A DNA stretch of 51,899 bases from Flavobacteriaceae bacterium CP2B (GTDB taxonomy: Bacteria > Bacteroidota > Bacteroidia > Flavobacteriales > Flavobacteriaceae). Positions 50,998 to 51,899 of this stretch are shown in pieces. The position numbers and the translations under genes are program-made. Below the pieces are notes generated by a model. That model saw only the letters and a program-made list of their open reading frames with translations. It was not told where the DNA came from and did not search any database. The DNA lies in NCBI GenBank assembly GCA_001683825.1, contig LXTR01000006.1:1-51899 (forward strand), written 5' to 3'. How positions within the stretch are numbered: the stretch's first letter is position 1; each line of letters opens with the position of its first letter.

Positions 50998-51899
50998 CTA
51001 GGGGACCCTTTTCAAAACCAGCAGGCGAAAGTCGATGACTCCACCCCCGGTCATTTCCAGCACCCTCAATCGTAGGCTGCCCGTCCCTTTTCTCAGGTGG
51101 ATCCTGCCCATGGACAAGGGTTTAAAATCTTTTATATAGGACTCCATCCGGGGGTAGCGGTCGTGTTCCATCCCCTCAAGCGGGGGGTCATGCGCTTCAC
51201 TGATGGTTTTGGGCAGGCTTTCTTCCCCCCATTCCAGGGCGACGGTGGCCCCCGTATTTTCGGCGGCACAGCTGTAATAGAGCTCTGCCTCGAAATTCCC
51301 CTCCGAAAGTACTTCCACCTCCCATGAAATATACGCGTCTAACTGGTTCCACCGGGTTAAGTAACTGCAGTTGGGATATTGATTGCTCCTTTCAATACCC
51401 CCATGGCCGATCGCATCCCTGGCGGGCAGGTGTGTTATGGGGTATTCCGGATGTCCCACAGGGAGGGGCCGGGTATCATCGGTTGCAGATAATGCCCTGA
51501 TGGATTGGAGCCACTGTTGTTTTACACGCGACATGGAATCGGCCAGTACCGCAAATTCCGCGGCGATATCCCCGTCCTGTCCGGGGTCTAGCCCCATATG
51601 GTAGAGCCTGCCCTGATTATCCAGCCGATACTGTTGTGATCGCACGCTGGTGGCCCCGTTCCAATGGCTCATGAGCATCCGGTCTTGCCAGCCTTCTGCC
51701 GTCCCGAACAGCAGGGGGCTTAGGTCCTTCCCGTCCAGGGGCCTTGGCGGTTGGTAGTCGATGCCTGCCAGTGATGCCAGGGTGGGCAAGAGGTCGATGG
51801 CACCTGCGATCTGCCCGATCTGCTTTGCCGCGGGGATGTGCCCCTTCCATTGTATGTAGGAAGGTACTTTGACCCCCCCCTCATCGGTACTCCCTTTCC
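50998..51899 (-). CDS. S1-family sulfatase, 3' part only (runs off the window)
   Basis: About 300 codons of the C-terminal half of a sulfatase. The frame stays open to the window edge, and the start and the formylglycine motif lie outside. The visible part begins with GSTDEGGVKVPSYIQWKG and IDLLPTLASLAG, a block found in arylsulfatase A / GalNAc-sulfatase-like enzymes. It goes on to DGKDLSPLL and SHWNG, then has a beta-rich tail of about 150 residues (EVEVLSEGNFEAELYYSCAAENTGATVALEWG) that resembles a carbohydrate-binding or galactose-binding-type module. A TTG at 51789 is only a codon inside the gene. Confidence 0.88.
   Translation of the reverse strand, partial: KGSTDEGGVKVPSYIQWKGHIPAAKQIGQIAGAIDLLPTLASLAGIDYQPPRPLDGKDLSPLLFGTAEGWQDRMLMSHWNGATSVRSQQYRLDNQGRLYHMGLDPGQDGDIAAEFAVLADSMSRVKQQWLQSIRALSATDDTRPLPVGHPEYPITHLPARDAIGHGGIERSNQYPNCSYLTRWNQLDAYISWEVEVLSEGNFEAELYYSCAAENTGATVALEWGEESLPKTISEAHDPPLEGMEHDRYPRMESYIKDFKPLSMGRIHLRKGTGSLRLRVLEMTGGGVIDFRLLVLKRVP

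Noticed and set aside
51617-51850. Frame reading MEGAHPRGKADRADRR
   Set aside because: It is the wrong frame of the truncated sulfatase, whose correct frame gives STDEGGVKVPSY and continues to the window edge.

Overview
The window looks like a chromosomal segment of a marine-type Flavobacteriaceae bacterium (Bacteroidota). The evidence is a SusC/SusD pair, many lipoprotein (lipobox) and twin-arginine signals, Bacteroidota-type promoter elements (TAnnTTTG), sulfatases, an RraA-like pair, a bile-acid-symporter-family transporter and uronate-catabolism enzymes. The base composition is fairly GC-rich for this family, which would suit a lineage such as Robiginitalea, but that assignment is inference. 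I saw no rRNA, tRNA, CRISPR array, insertion sequence or phage gene.

Layout. (1) Positions 1-9.7 kb are mixed housekeeping and accessory genes: an exported HSL-type esterase, a Fur-family regulator next to a Zn/Cd-type P1B ATPase, a lipoprotein, a three-gene minus-strand operon (beta-rich protein, ester cyclase, GIY-YIG-like), a TolB-N/FlgO-like + TPR + AraC regulator, an SDR oxidoreductase and a LOV-like PAS protein that lacks the photoactive cysteine. (2) Positions 9.8-23.1 kb are a sugar-acid locus: an exported TolB-type propeller protein on the minus strand, then on the plus strand a Tat-exported Gfo/Idh/MocA oxidoreductase, a Tat-exported enolase-superfamily dehydratase, two exported RraA-like proteins, a small lipoprotein, a BASS-family transporter, KDG kinase, an exported NIPSNAP protein, a sorbosone/aldose-dehydrogenase-like lipoprotein, a cytochrome c lipoprotein and an aldo/keto reductase. 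(3) Positions 23.2-26.7 kb hold a PNPOx-like flavoprotein, an NRDE protein and an FMO-like monooxygenase with an extra N-terminal domain. (4) Positions 27.1-35.4 kb hold KDPG aldolase, altronate dehydratase and tagaturonate reductase, followed by an esterase lipoprotein, a sulfatase and a DUF255 thioredoxin-domain protein. (5) Positions 35.5-44.3 kb, minus strand, hold a large FG-GAP/ASPIC lipoprotein and a SusD/SusC pair with a divergent AraC regulator. (6) Positions 46.0-51.9 kb hold a GMC dehydrogenase, its subunit-3-like partner, an exported TIM-barrel isomerase/epimerase and a sulfatase, meeting head-on the 3' part of another sulfatase that runs off the window.

How it may work together. 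UxaB, UxaA, KdgK and Eda give the cytosolic lower route from tagaturonate to pyruvate plus glyceraldehyde-3-phosphate; uronate isomerase (UxaC) is not in the window. The most striking feature is that several sugar-acid enzyme families normally found in the cytoplasm carry export signals here and sit beside a 2-keto-acid-type transporter and KDG kinase. My main hypothesis is that sugars or sugar acids released from a sulfated polysaccharide are oxidised and dehydrated in the periplasm to a 2-keto-3-deoxy acid, imported by the BASS carrier, phosphorylated by KdgK and cleaved by Eda. No glycoside hydrolase or polysaccharide lyase was recognised in the window, so the polysaccharide itself cannot be named.
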